Source: a virus | Reading direction: 5' to 3' (one strand) | IMG/VR virus record: IMGVR_UViG_3300015245_000381 | Coordinates: 1-25,844 of that record | Length of the DNA: 25,844 bases | In this document: piece after piece, positions 15,863-23,230 of the stretch | Layout of the letters: the number at the start of each line of letters is the position of its first letter | How positions within the stretch are numbered: position 1 is the stretch's first letter | The notes under the pieces: generated by a model | The model's input: only the letters and a program-made list of their open reading frames with translations | Told to the model about the DNA's origin: nothing | Database searches by the model: none | Translations under genes and position numbers: made by a program

Positions 15863-17313
15863 TTAATCCTCACTGAGTCGATTTCATAGAGCTCTCGGCG
15901 AGCGCGGGTCGTGATAACGTAAGCGAGATTCTTATCCTGATCATCCCCTCGGCACAGCCATCTATCGAGATGGTAGACAACGTCGAATTCGAGGCCCTTT
16001 GCCTTATGTCCCGTGGTAAGCGTGATCGTCCCGCGTTGTTTGAAAAGATGCTCCGCGTGGTCAATGGCAAGGCCTAGGGTCTTTCCGAAACCTGCAAAAA
16101 CCTTCATGCACTCCGCGATGTCGTCGGCGGTTTTGGATTCGCGATCAAGCTTTGCGTTTCGCCAGTTTTCGATAGCGGACAAGACTCCGGCCATGGACAA
16201 GTCCTCCGAACCGAGTCTACGCATGATTGCAATGATTTTTGGCCCGACGTCGCTTCCAGCAACGGTAACCGATCGTCCATGTTGCAGAAGTCGCATCGCC
16301 AACTTAAATAAGGGAGCGTTATTTCTACAGATGATAGCTGATCCGCCTGGAATATTAGTGAGAAGCAAATCCTTGAGGATTTCATACTTTCCCTCCTCTT
16401 TAACCCATCGCAACGCCGGTGCTCGCCAACGGGCAGCTTCGACTACTGGCTTAGGACAACGAAAGCAGAGCGATAGCGTAAATGTCTCGGCCTTGAAGCG
16501 ATCCGTAAGCTCTTGCATCGATTTCGTTTTAGCTCCTCGAAACGCGTATATCGACTGCCACGGATCGCCAACCGCAATAAGGCGGCCTCGAGAAAGTTTG
16601 TCCAACATGGCATGATTAAGTGGCGAAAAGTCTTGCGCTTCGTCGGCCATGACAAGGGGATATCTCGGGAATGTCCCTCCGAACAGAGTGGGCATATATA
16701 GTTGATCGTTAAAGTCGATATAACCGTCAAAGGCGGTTTGAATGCTGAGGAGTAGAACTGCATCGATAAGGTCAGATGTAAGTTCGTCTGGGCGTTCTTC
16801 GAGCACAGCATGGAGAGTAGCCTTATCGGTAAGGGGTTGAATATTCTGGTACTTTCCTTCAGGAATGTAGCCTAGGCTTTTCGCCATGCCTACGCCTTCG
16901 ACGATTTGGAAAAAGCTTTCCCAGACCTCGCTTGCGATGTCCTTCGGCATTTCCTTAATCATTTCCCGGAGGAGGTCACCCGTTTTCTTCGCATTGAGCG
17001 ATATACTTCGACCTGAAGCCCAAACGCGATGCCCGAGGCTATTGAGGGTGCGTACTGTCGTCGTAGAGGAAAATTTCTCTTCCGCTTCTTTGGCAACCTT
17101 CGTGTTGAATGCAAGATAAAGAATCGGTTGCTGTTTAGAAACGGATTGCACCATTTCGAGTGTTGTTGTCTTTCCTGTCCCGGCCAATGCGTTGATAACC
17201 AAATTCGTGTTGCTTGTCTTGACCTTGAACAAAATTGCATCCTGTTCCTCCGTCGGCGCTAGGCGATCGACAACGCCCTTGCGAGCAAGTTCAGCGAGGT
17301 TGATTTTGGGCAT
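15859..17313 (-). CDS. Superfamily 1 (UvrD/Rep-type) DNA helicase
   Basis: From the ATG at 17313 the protein is 484 aa. It has the SF1A motif set: Walker A AGTGKT (44-49), motif II DEAQD (224-228), motif III GDPWQSIYAFRGA (249-261), a LTTGHKAKGLEFDVVYHLDRW motif V-like block near 450, and YVITTRARREL near the end as motif VI. It is shorter than UvrD (about 720 aa) and lacks most inserted subdomains, as phage versions often do. It should unwind DNA with 3'-5' polarity. The frame continues upstream to a TTG at 17349, but the ATG overlaps the previous stop (TAATG) as elsewhere in this operon. Confidence 0.88.
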   Translation of the reverse strand: MPKINLAELARKGVVDRLAPTEEQDAILFKVKTSNTNLVINALAGTGKTTTLEMVQSVSKQQPILYLAFNTKVAKEAEEKFSSTTTVRTLNSLGHRVWASGRSISLNAKKTGDLLREMIKEMPKDIASEVWESFFQIVEGVGMAKSLGYIPEGKYQNIQPLTDKATLHAVLEERPDELTSDLIDAVLLLSIQTAFDGYIDFNDQLYMPTLFGGTFPRYPLVMADEAQDFSPLNHAMLDKLSRGRLIAVGDPWQSIYAFRGAKTKSMQELTDRFKAETFTLSLCFRCPKPVVEAARWRAPALRWVKEEGKYEILKDLLLTNIPGGSAIICRNNAPLFKLAMRLLQHGRSVTVAGSDVGPKIIAIMRRLGSEDLSMAGVLSAIENWRNAKLDRESKTADDIAECMKVFAGFGKTLGLAIDHAEHLFKQRGTITLTTGHKAKGLEFDVVYHLDRWLCRGDDQDKNLAYVITTRARRELYEIDSVRIK

Positions 17314-17639
17314 TAGGGATATTTCTTCTTGTTGATAATCTCTAGGCAAACATAATCTTTAGGATGAGCAGTGCTACAAGCATCGCACCAGTAGTTTCCG
17401 CTAGGCGCAGTCAGTTCCCTCGCTTGGAATTCGCCTTTTAACTTCGTTAGCATTCGTCCCGCGAGTTCTTTGGATAGCTCCGCACGTTTGGGATTAAACT
17501 CATCCCCAAAGGTCATTGAGAGTTCATTGCGGAGTTTTAGAAGATCTTCCTCGATCTTATTCACCTTCTGCATAAGCGCATCGAGTTTGTCGTCGATTGA
17601 CATGGGCCTTGCATTACCCTGGATTAATTCTGTTCCCAT
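17313..17639 (-). CDS. Coiled-coil protein with C-terminal CxxC
   Basis: The 108-aa product has a heptad-like helix (IDDKLDALMQKVNKIEEDLL) and a terminal WCDACSTAHPKDYVCLE with three Cys and a His, a probable zinc knuckle. Start chosen at the ATG that overlaps the preceding stop (TGATG), with AGAGGG upstream. Function unknown. Confidence 0.6.
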   Translation of the reverse strand: MGTELIQGNARPMSIDDKLDALMQKVNKIEEDLLKLRNELSMTFGDEFNPKRAELSKELAGRMLTKLKGEFQARELTAPSGNYWCDACSTAHPKDYVCLEIINKKKYP

Positions 17640-17836
17640 CAATTCAACCCTCTTGCTGCGAATTTTATCACCATCTTCACGATATTCCCCATTTGCTCAC
17701 TCCAAGCAAGCCAGCCTTTGGCTACAAGTGGATGAGCATCGCGTTCGATATGAGCTACCATCGCCATGGATTCTTGTGCCTTGCGCAGATATTCGATGAT
17801 TTTGGAGAATTCCTCGCCTTTAGTAGGTATGCTCAT
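17639..17836 (-). CDS. Small helical hypothetical protein (65 aa)
   Basis: The product reads FSKIIEYLRKAQESMAMVAH and later AWSEQMGNIVKMVIKFAARG, two amphipathic helices with no recognised family. The ATG at 17836 overlaps the upstream stop (ATGA). A GTG at 17845 is less likely. Confidence 0.6.
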   Translation of the reverse strand: MSIPTKGEEFSKIIEYLRKAQESMAMVAHIERDAHPLVAKGWLAWSEQMGNIVKMVIKFAARGLN

Positions 17837-18639
17837 CCTGTCCACCTTGAAGAATCGATTGCAGGTTTGGGACCAAAGTATAACTCCTGTGGATCGCGAC
17901 TTGGCCCATTACCCCAATAATAGGTTTCCAAGAACTCCTCCGGTTTTGCAAAACTTGCTCGATATCCTTTTTCGTGCTCCACAACTTCGCCCCAGAGCTT
18001 GACAGTGCCGAGGATAATCCCGACGATATGACCAGGAGCAGGCGGGCCGTGCTTTAGATCCGGTAATATTCCATGAAACTCATTCATAACCGCCTCGAGG
18101 TTATTGAATGAGTAAACTCCGCCGAAGCGATCTGGACTTCGCATACTTATGTGAACACATTTATTAATATCCCCAGTCATCGGGATTCCCGGTTCCCAGA
18201 AGATTTCATTTTTGACAAACGAACATAGCCTTCCATCTTTGTTAACCCACCATAGTCTCCAACCGATGATCTCGCCTGCGCGAAAGCCAGAATGGGGAAG
18301 TTCTGGTGGTTTTGGGATAAGGTCGTCGATGATGTTCCACGAATTAAACATCAACATTTGCATTTGCTGAATCGTTCTCTCCTGCGTCTGCTTCAGATGG
18401 TCGGAAGCAGCTCCGGGAGGGTCGGGGAAGGGCATGATGGGGATGGTTGCGATTCTGGTGATGGGGACTCCGTGATATAAGGCTCTCCAGGTGGCGGCTG
18501 GAAGGCGGGTTCTGATGGGCTCTCCGGCACCGGCTCTGTCAATGGAATCACCGTGTGTTTGCGTAGCGGATTTCCGATATCCATGTTTCATGCTCCGTGG
18601 TGGTTGTTTCATATCAATAATAAACTTGGGTACCTTCAC
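17833..18639 (-). CDS. Conserved hypothetical protein with IRTRLP motif (268 aa, GTG start)
   Basis: AGGAGG lies just before a GTG that overlaps the previous stop. Residues about 42-58 read IRTRLPAATWRALYHGVP, closely matching the end of the Tat-signal protein at 20146-20337. The C-terminal half (GWRLWWVNKDGRLCSFV...GVYSFNNLEAVMNEF...GTVKLWGEVVEHEKGYRASFAKPEEF) resembles small proteins of unknown function found in phages and bacteria, with a GxVxLWGxVVEHExGYRA signature. Another gene is nested over residues 19-82. No enzymatic motif seen. Confidence 0.7.
   Translation of the reverse strand: MKVPKFIIDMKQPPRSMKHGYRKSATQTHGDSIDRAGAGEPIRTRLPAATWRALYHGVPITRIATIPIMPFPDPPGAASDHLKQTQERTIQQMQMLMFNSWNIIDDLIPKPPELPHSGFRAGEIIGWRLWWVNKDGRLCSFVKNEIFWEPGIPMTGDINKCVHISMRSPDRFGGVYSFNNLEAVMNEFHGILPDLKHGPPAPGHIVGIILGTVKLWGEVVEHEKGYRASFAKPEEFLETYYWGNGPSRDPQELYFGPKPAIDSSRWTG
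18393..18584 (-). CDS. Nested proline-rich small protein (63 aa)
   Basis: The frame lies wholly inside the 268-aa gene. It has GGAG eight bases before its ATG. The product starts MDIGNPLRKHTVIPLTEPVP and continues Pro/Ser/Glu-rich. Short phage proteins that begin this way and then become Pro-rich are familiar to me, which argues that it is real. The Pro-rich part is exactly antiphase to the IRTRLP motif of the other frame, so both frames may be used. It could still be an artefact of composition. Confidence 0.45.
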   Translation of the reverse strand: MDIGNPLRKHTVIPLTEPVPESPSEPAFQPPPGEPYITESPSPESQPSPSCPSPTLPELLPTI

Positions 18640-18938
18640 ATTCCCCTCCTGTTGATAACCGGCTTTGCGATTTTCAATATGTCTAAAAGACTTGGCTTGT
18701 CAGTGCCGGAGGCAATTATTAAATCCTGATAGGCTTCGCTTTCAACGCAATAAGGACAATCAGCTTCCCAAACCCTGTCAAAGGCACTATGTAACTCCTG
18801 AAACTCTTCCTCGGTGAGCGAATACTCACACCCACCGAGGCGAATGGAGTAAGGGTAGGGGCTGTCTTCCCCGTTTCGTTTAACGTACCAGTCGACCACG
18901 ATCACAGACTCCCCAAGTGACTTCGCCGCATATGCCAT
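18636..18938 (-). CDS. Hypothetical acidic protein (100 aa)
   Basis: The product contains VIVVDWYVKRNGED, then RLGGCEYSLTEEEFQELHSA and a CPYC pair. No family recognised. It overlaps the upstream secreted-protein gene by 59 bases if the ATG is used. A GTG at 18899 with GGGGAG upstream is an alternative start that would still overlap. Confidence 0.6.
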   Translation of the reverse strand: MAYAAKSLGESVIVVDWYVKRNGEDSPYPYSIRLGGCEYSLTEEEFQELHSAFDRVWEADCPYCVESEAYQDLIIASGTDKPSLLDILKIAKPVINRRGM

Positions 18939-19299
18939 CCACTGCGTAGTCGGTGGCTTCCTGTTGGATGACCGAGAATATCACAAGCTGCTGTGTAACC
19001 CGCAGGGCCTCCAACATCGGCGCTGCTATGCCTTGGTACTCAACGATCGCAGTTGGCTTTGCAACCACGTTATCCATGGTCTTCGGACCCGATGTGGCGG
19101 CTTTCGTCGCTTGCGCATTGGTTTTCTCCCATTCTAGGTTTACCTTCGCCATGCTTCGACCGGTGTACCAGCATTTCTTACCGTCGATTAAGCGGTAGTG
19201 GCTTATTTGGCCCTTCGATGGATTTGAGTTGCACCCGGTCTTTGCTAATGCTGGTGTCGCTACCATCGTCAGGATCAGAATCGCTAGAAGCTTCTTCAT
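18880..19299 (-). CDS. Secreted protein with Sec signal peptide (139 aa)
   Basis: MKKLLAILILTMVATPALA is a textbook Sec signal with an ALA/K cleavage site. The mature part has SHYRLIDGKKCWYTGRSMAK then VNLEWE, a (R)LIDGxKCWYxG pattern that I associate with small periplasmic proteins of Hyphomicrobiales such as Bradyrhizobium. This suggests capture of a host gene fragment. Four more Cys are present. AGGAGAGAAGG precedes the ATG. A role in altering the host envelope or superinfection is possible but unproven. The signal peptide is encoded over the tail of the upstream coiled-coil gene. Confidence 0.72.
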   Translation of the reverse strand: MKKLLAILILTMVATPALAKTGCNSNPSKGQISHYRLIDGKKCWYTGRSMAKVNLEWEKTNAQATKAATSGPKTMDNVVAKPTAIVEYQGIAAPMLEALRVTQQLVIFSVIQQEATDYAVDGICGEVTWGVCDRGRLVR

Positions 19300-19657
19300 C
19301 CTTCTCTCCTATTCGTGGAAGCGTAGCGCGGATCTTTTGCAATTCCTTGCGCTGGGCTTCGATGGATTCGAGTTTTGTGTCAACGAGTTGAGTAAGTTCT
19401 TCATACGTCGCGCAGTAGGCTTTCGCGGCCTCTTCAGCAATCGCGACGGCCTTTTCAAATTCCACAGCGTGGGAAGTTAGCTCTTCCGAAAGCTGGACAG
19501 GTGTCCTTGGCTCGACTTTGCGTCTATCGTATCGAACATTCTCCATCGCTGTGTTTAGCAAAGCTTCGTCGAGTTCCTTGAGATTAGGCCTCTGCATTCT
19601 ACCAGAACCTGGGAGATCATCGCTAAGTGTCTTGTCTCGGTTTTTGAAAATGTTCAT
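19178..19657 (-). CDS. Coiled-coil hypothetical protein (159 aa)
   Basis: Residues about 55-115 form a long charged helix (EFEKAVAIAEEAAKAYCATY, EELTQLVDTKLESIEAQRKE) followed by an acidic Asp/Ser linker and a basic tail. The ribosome site is GAGGAGG. The last 122 bases overlap the secreted-protein gene in another frame; the low-complexity tail is probably tolerated because of this. No family recognised. Confidence 0.65.
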   Translation of the reverse strand: MNIFKNRDKTLSDDLPGSGRMQRPNLKELDEALLNTAMENVRYDRRKVEPRTPVQLSEELTSHAVEFEKAVAIAEEAAKAYCATYEELTQLVDTKLESIEAQRKELQKIRATLPRIGEKDEEASSDSDPDDGSDTSISKDRVQLKSIEGPNKPLPLNRR

Positions 19658-19835
19658 CTTTCACGTCCTCCTCTGGATTTCTACCTACAAATTTAGTAGG
19701 GATGCATTTACAAATTGGGCAATATTTAAATGGGCCTTGAATTCTCCATAGTTCCCCGTGCTTTTTCATGACTACAACAGCTTCAGGTAAACCCGTAAAA
19801 ATATCCGCCTTAATATGGTGATGGTGGGTACTCAT
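19623..19835 (-). CDS. Small His/Cys-containing protein (70 aa)
   Basis: The product begins MSTHHHHIKADIFTGLPEAV and has YCPICKCIPTKFVGRNP with three Cys, a possible metal site. It overlaps the upstream stop by ATGA and the downstream gene by 35 bases. Function unknown. Confidence 0.6.
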   Translation of the reverse strand: MSTHHHHIKADIFTGLPEAVVVMKKHGELWRIQGPFKYCPICKCIPTKFVGRNPEEDVKDEHFQKPRQDT

Positions 19836-20158
19836 TCTATCATCCCCAGTTTCTTCAGAATATTCCTTGCAAGGCTCCGACTTTCCTTATTCACCCTCGG
19901 CTTCGGCAATTGCCCTACGCGCTCGCGTTTGATCACCTCGTGATCGGTTTTCCAGCCATTCTTCTCACGATGCGGGCCAGATTTATTATAGGTGACTTTC
20001 ATAAAGTTTAGGGCCTTGTTCAACCCTGCGTCGGTCCAGTCGAATTTCATAATTATTGGCGAATGCCCGACAACAGGCATTTCAAGATAGATAGCTTCGC
20101 TGTCGTACCACATTCTGCGTGCCCATTTTGGGTAGCCGGTTTTTGCTATTTTGTCCAT
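19832..20158 (-). CDS. Hypothetical basic protein (108 aa)
   Basis: From the ATG at 20158, with AAGGGAAG upstream, the product has WARRMWYDSEAIYLEMPVVG and a Lys/Arg-rich C-terminus. It overlaps the end of the Tat-signal gene by 13 bases. A GTG at 20191 would extend it inside that gene. No family recognised. Confidence 0.6.
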   Translation of the reverse strand: MDKIAKTGYPKWARRMWYDSEAIYLEMPVVGHSPIIMKFDWTDAGLNKALNFMKVTYNKSGPHREKNGWKTDHEVIKRERVGQLPKPRVNKESRSLARNILKKLGMIE

Positions 20159-20337
20159 ATATACGGCTTCCCTTGATAAAGCTTTCGCCACTGCGCTGAT
20201 GGTAACCTAGTGCGGATTATCACATTTCGATAAGTAGTTGTTACCACCTTTGGCACAATCACAGGCAAAACCTTAAACGGCACCGTGGTCGCAGCCGCAG
20301 CGGTTGTAAGCCCCTTGAGAAATCCGCGCCTATCCAT
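20146..20337 (-). CDS. Short Tat-signal protein with IRTRLP motif (63 aa)
   Basis: MDRRGFLKGLTTAAAATTVP is a twin-arginine export signal (RRGFLK then a mild hydrophobic Ala/Thr stretch). The remaining part ends IIRTRLPSAQWRKLYQGKPY, which recurs in the 268-aa protein at 17833-18639 (13 of 18 positions identical) with different synonymous codons. The mature product would be only about 30 residues. GGAGGGG precedes the ATG. The product may be exported folded or remain anchored in the membrane. Function unknown. Confidence 0.68.
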   Translation of the reverse strand: MDRRGFLKGLTTAAAATTVPFKVLPVIVPKVVTTTYRNVIIRTRLPSAQWRKLYQGKPYIWTK

Positions 20338-20338
20338 C

Positions 20339-20755
20339 CTATAGTCCCCTCCGACTAAAATTCATCACGCCAGAGGGAGGCTTTGGAGGCTCTACCTCAA
20401 CCTCTGGCGTGACTGACGGAGCAAGGGAGGGGTCCTTCACTCCGTCATCCCCCGGCGGCAGGGGTTCGATATATGATCTTTCGACTGGCGGAAACCAATC
20501 TCCAGCCTGCTGGCAGAAGAACCAGCCCTTATCAATCCGTTCCGGATATGTCATGAAAGCATCAACGATGTCCAAATGCTTGCATGCCCCGCGATTGCTT
20601 TGCGGGCAGTTGCAAGTATAACCAAAGTCCCCATTGGGCTTCAAGTGATAGAACACAACTGGATTGAGGTCCTTGGTGAACTTAGTTATACGAAGCCCGT
20701 CGCCTTCGGTGCGAAGGGTGTAGACATCGTCTTTGAGGAGGTCATAGTCGTTCAT
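20339..20755 (-). CDS. SWIM-type zinc-finger protein (138 aa)
   Basis: Residues 45-62 read GYTCNCPQSNRGACKHLDIV, the CxC...CxH arrangement of SWIM zinc fingers, which bind DNA or proteins. A Pro/Glu-rich tail follows. The start shares ATGA with the small zinc-ribbon gene upstream. In phages such proteins are of unknown role. Confidence 0.7.
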   Translation of the reverse strand: MNDYDLLKDDVYTLRTEGDGLRITKFTKDLNPVVFYHLKPNGDFGYTCNCPQSNRGACKHLDIVDAFMTYPERIDKGWFFCQQAGDWFPPVERSYIEPLPPGDDGVKDPSLAPSVTPEVEVEPPKPPSGVMNFSRRGL

Positions 20756-20913
20756 ACTTGTCTTGCCTTTTGCGTTTCAGCTCGTTTCCGTGTCCGATCC
20801 TCCTCGTCCCTAGGATTACATATTGGGCAAGCAAAGATTGGGCCGCTATTTTCTGCATAACACCAGCCAGGCTCAGGGCTATTGTATTCACAGTATTTAC
20901 AACCTAGTTTCAT
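20752..20913 (-). CDS. Small Cys-rich zinc-binding protein (53 aa)
   Basis: An ATG at 20913 that overlaps the previous stop (ATGA) opens a 53-codon frame which itself ends by ATGA overlap with the SWIM gene. The product has GCKYCEYN and FACPICNPRD, two CxxC pairs, then a charged Arg/Lys/Glu tail. The exact fit and the zinc-ribbon layout make it a real gene. Confidence 0.72.
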   Translation of the reverse strand: MKLGCKYCEYNSPEPGWCYAENSGPIFACPICNPRDEEDRTRKRAETQKARQV

Positions 20914-21125
20914 GCTCCACCTATCATACTTGGGTCAAACCGTTCAAGCATTAAAGGAACGTCGACATATAATTTCACTTTATCGCCGACTTTCCATTTA
21001 TGCTCGTAAGGGCAGAGCATGCAAATATGCGCGCCCTCAGCAATTTCAATCGTAATCTGATATTGGCGCAAGCCTGGGTTGAACTTTATCTCAACCACTG
21101 TACAGTCTGTAACTTCGGCTTTCAT
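20910..21125 (-). CDS. Small beta-barrel-like hypothetical protein (71 aa)
   Basis: Alternating strands (VTDCTVVEIKFNPGLRQYQI, KVGDKVKLYVDVPL) suggest an OB- or SH3-like barrel with two Cys. The start overlaps the upstream stop (TGATG). No family recognised. Confidence 0.65.
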   Translation of the reverse strand: MKAEVTDCTVVEIKFNPGLRQYQITIEIAEGAHICMLCPYEHKWKVGDKVKLYVDVPLMLERFDPSMIGGA

Positions 21126-21340
21126 CAGAAGTTTACCTCGGGCTGATCAAGTATTGTCCAAAACAACGGCTTGGGTTGGTTGTCAAACCAAATCAGGAGA
21201 TACTTGCCTTTGTTAGGTCCTTCGCAAATAACCGTATGTTGCAATCGTGGCTGACCCAAGCGCAGCGCAGGCATCTGCTCCATCCAAATGTTGAACACCC
21301 ATTCAGGTCGCTGAGCCCAGATTTGCCACTCACCGTTCAT
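21125..21340 (-). CDS. Small Trp-rich hypothetical protein (71 aa)
   Basis: MNGEWQIWAQRPEWVFNIWM and later GKYLLIWFDNQPKPLFW are unusually rich in Trp and Phe. The ATG at 21340 has GGAG seven bases upstream; a TTG two codons earlier is less likely. Function unknown. Confidence 0.62.
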   Translation of the reverse strand: MNGEWQIWAQRPEWVFNIWMEQMPALRLGQPRLQHTVICEGPNKGKYLLIWFDNQPKPLFWTILDQPEVNF

Positions 21341-21405
21341 TTTCAATCTCCATTGAAAGGACCCCCAGATAACAGCTTGCGGGGAACCGTCTCTGAGGTC
21401 CAGTT

Positions 21406-21639
21406 TTACTGAGGAGATACGCTTTCAGTAATCATGATCCATTTTGGCCGCTGCTTATGCGCCGGAGGATTTTTAATCCTGAAGACCATCTGACGAATGG
21501 TGTTCGGATTAGTCAATGGAAACACTTTCGCGATTTCTCCGGATTTCATCCCGTGGACCATTAGAGAATAAACCTCGCGAAACTTTGTACCCTCTCGCGG
21601 CACAAGCCAGTCTCGCTCGTCGATAGGACGGATTTTCAT
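21406..21639 (-). CDS. Helix-turn-helix protein (77 aa)
   Basis: FREVYSLMVHGMKSGEIAKV, then LTNPNTIRQMVFRIKNP, forms a plausible helix-turn-helix. As the second gene behind P1 it could regulate that promoter or P2. The start overlaps the upstream stop by ATGA. A 65-base gap with no gene follows it. Confidence 0.65.
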   Translation of the reverse strand: MKIRPIDERDWLVPREGTKFREVYSLMVHGMKSGEIAKVFPLTNPNTIRQMVFRIKNPPAHKQRPKWIMITESVSPQ

Positions 21640-21818
21640 GGTTGGGTCTCCGACTTGTCTGCGTAGCGAACATAGACAACTTCGTTCCAGTTATAACTCG
21701 CGACGGGCTCGCTCATGACATCGCGAATGTCTAAGCAATCGTTGTTCCTGACCCAGGTATGATGTTCGTCAAATTCATGAACCACGTCCGTGTCGAAGAG
21801 AACTTCTATGATTTTCAT
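21636..21818 (-). CDS. First gene of the P1 string, small acidic protein (60 aa)
   Basis: MKIIEVLFDTDVVHEFDEHH opens the product; it ends VVYVRYADKSETQP. It is the first frame behind promoter P1 and has AAAGAGG eight bases before the ATG. No family recognised. Confidence 0.62.
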   Translation of the reverse strand: MKIIEVLFDTDVVHEFDEHHTWVRNNDCLDIRDVMSEPVASYNWNEVVYVRYADKSETQP

Positions 21819-21864
21819 TGGCTATGCCTCTTTCAACAATGCCCTTGTCCCATCTTACCCCTTA

Positions 21865-21893
21865 ACTATAACAGATTTTTCACGAAAAGTCAA
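21865..21893 (-). promoter_or_regulatory. Promoter P1, sigma70-type, leftward
   Basis: On the minus strand, TTGACT (21888-21893) and TATAGT (21865-21870) are separated by 17 bases in an A+T-rich stretch. The transcript should start near 21858, about 40 bases before the ATG at 21818. No other convincing promoter was seen in the leftward string below it, so it may drive genes down to the helicase. Confidence 0.75.
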
Positions 21894-21924
21894 TTACAAA
21901 ATTCCCTGGTAGACCTTAGGGACC

Positions 21925-21960
21925 TTGGGGCGAACAGGCCATGTGCCAAATTCGCCCCAA
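21925..21960 (-). promoter_or_regulatory. Inverted repeat between coiled-coil gene and P1
   Basis: Arms TTGGGGCGAA (21925-21934) and TTCGCCCCAA (21951-21960) are perfect 10-bp complements around a 16-base loop. No U-run follows, so it is not a classical intrinsic terminator. It could insulate P1 from upstream transcripts or be an operator. Confidence 0.5.
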
Positions 21961-21996
21961 AGACTTAGTCAAGTAGACAAAAGATACAGATAATTA

Positions 21997-22419
21997 TTAC
22001 GAATAGTGCGACGAGCGGCTCACTTCCGGAGGGGACCATGGCTTGGGTTCCGTAGGGTTGACGATGACAGGCTTTGGCTTGTCGGCTTCGGCCTCAGCCA
22101 TGGCAGCGGCGACGATGCCTTGGATAGTGTCGAATTTGTGCTGAAGCGAAGCAAGCCTCGTGTTCAACCTAAGAACCTCCCCTTGCTTATCGTTCGCAGC
22201 GTTAGCAAACCGTGCCCGTTCGTCTCGCTCAAGCTGGATTTCTAGCGTAAGCTCTTCCCTTTCCCGCTTCAAGCTCTCGCACTCGGCCTTCGTGGCCTCA
22301 AGCTCTTGACGAAGCGTGGGCAGTTTCGTGGCATCAGTCAAAAACTGAGCAATCATCGCCACCATACCTGCCATTTCAACCTCCTTGTTGGCAACCTGGA
22401 TGCCTGTAGAGTCGTTCAT
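21997..22419 (-). CDS. Coiled-coil protein (140 aa)
   Basis: Residues about 30-100 are a continuous charged heptad helix (LRQELEATKAECESLKRERE, ELTLEIQLERDERARFANAA) followed by a Pro-rich tail. GAGGAG lies six bases before the ATG. It follows the terminator at 22463-22488 without a visible promoter, so it probably depends on readthrough from P2. Function unknown. Confidence 0.7.
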   Translation of the reverse strand: MNDSTGIQVANKEVEMAGMVAMIAQFLTDATKLPTLRQELEATKAECESLKREREELTLEIQLERDERARFANAANDKQGEVLRLNTRLASLQHKFDTIQGIVAAAMAEAEADKPKPVIVNPTEPKPWSPPEVSRSSHYS

Positions 22420-22462
22420 TGTAGTCTCCTCGTTAGCCTAGACTGGCCCTAGGCAGCCATAA

Positions 22463-22488
22463 ACCCTGGGGTGGAAACACCCCAGGGT
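22463..22488 (-). terminator. Terminator-like hairpin after the Lys/Ala-rich gene
   Basis: Arms ACCCTGGGGTG and CACCCCAGGGT form a perfect 11-bp stem with a 4-base loop, followed on the minus strand by TTTATGG. The stem is strong but the U-run short, so termination may be partial. Confidence 0.7.
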
Positions 22489-22504
22489 CTATTCAGATTA
22501 AGCT

Positions 22505-23170
22505 TTAGGCATGAACGGGCTTAGAAGCCTGCTTTTTGCCCGGCACTGGCCGAGCCGCAGGCTTCCCGGCCTGCTTCGCCGAGATAGGAGTATCCGTTCC
22601 CTTTCCAGCCTTGACAGCTTCGCGCTTGGCCTTATCGGCAATCTTCTTTGCCTCGGCTTCAGCAACCTTCTTCGCGCTGACAGCGATCTTCGACACGTCG
22701 ATAGCAACCTTCGGCTTGGCCTCCTTGCGCTTGGCAATATTAGCCGTCGCCTCTTCAACGATCGAAGGATCGTTCTGTAGAAGTTCCTTTGCCGCTGTAG
22801 TGATCTCACTCGCTGCGTAGTGGGAAATCTTATGCCCACCTGCCTTGAGTTCGTCCTTGACGATGATCCGTGCCAGGCGCATGGCTTCGGTGTTAACCTC
22901 GCCAGAGGCCGCCTTGGCCTTGACGCCACCGGTCATGCGGATTTTGTTCGCATAGATTGCTTCAAGGTTCTTTGAAGCAATGATGAAAGCCTCGCCCTGG
23001 CGTTCGGCCTCATCGGAGATGAGTTCTTTCGTGACTTTCGTCATCCCCCTGTTCAACAACGATTTCAGTCCGAGTTTGAAACAATACTCGAACAGGTCCT
23101 GGTTGACCTGATCGGTCTCGACTTCCATGTTCTTCCCGGCCTTGGTAACTGGAATGAGAATCTTTGCCAT
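22505..23170 (-). CDS. Abundant-type Lys/Ala-rich phage protein with histone-like tail (221 aa)
   Basis: The N-terminus MAKILIPVTKAGKNMEVETD and LKSLLNRGMTKVT match a phage protein type I have seen before, of unknown function. From about residue 155 the chain becomes Lys/Ala/Pro-rich (AKKVAEAEAKKIADKAKREA), like a histone H1 tail, suggesting DNA or RNA binding. It has the best promoter in the window (P2) and its own terminator, so it is probably strongly and separately expressed. Confidence 0.72.
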   Translation of the reverse strand: MAKILIPVTKAGKNMEVETDQVNQDLFEYCFKLGLKSLLNRGMTKVTKELISDEAERQGEAFIIASKNLEAIYANKIRMTGGVKAKAASGEVNTEAMRLARIIVKDELKAGGHKISHYAASEITTAAKELLQNDPSIVEEATANIAKRKEAKPKVAIDVSKIAVSAKKVAEAEAKKIADKAKREAVKAGKGTDTPISAKQAGKPAARPVPGKKQASKPVHA

Positions 23171-23230
23171 ATTGTGTAACCTTTCTGTTGCCGATTGAAG
23201 TTAGCTAACGTCACCCTCAAAGTGACAAAT

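Noticed and set aside
16013-16615. 200-codon plus-strand frame
   Set aside because: Antisense shadow of the UvrD-type helicase.
22498-22929. Arg-rich 143-codon minus frame
   Set aside because: Frame-shifted reading of the Lys/Ala-rich protein gene; extreme Arg/Ser composition and no ribosome site.
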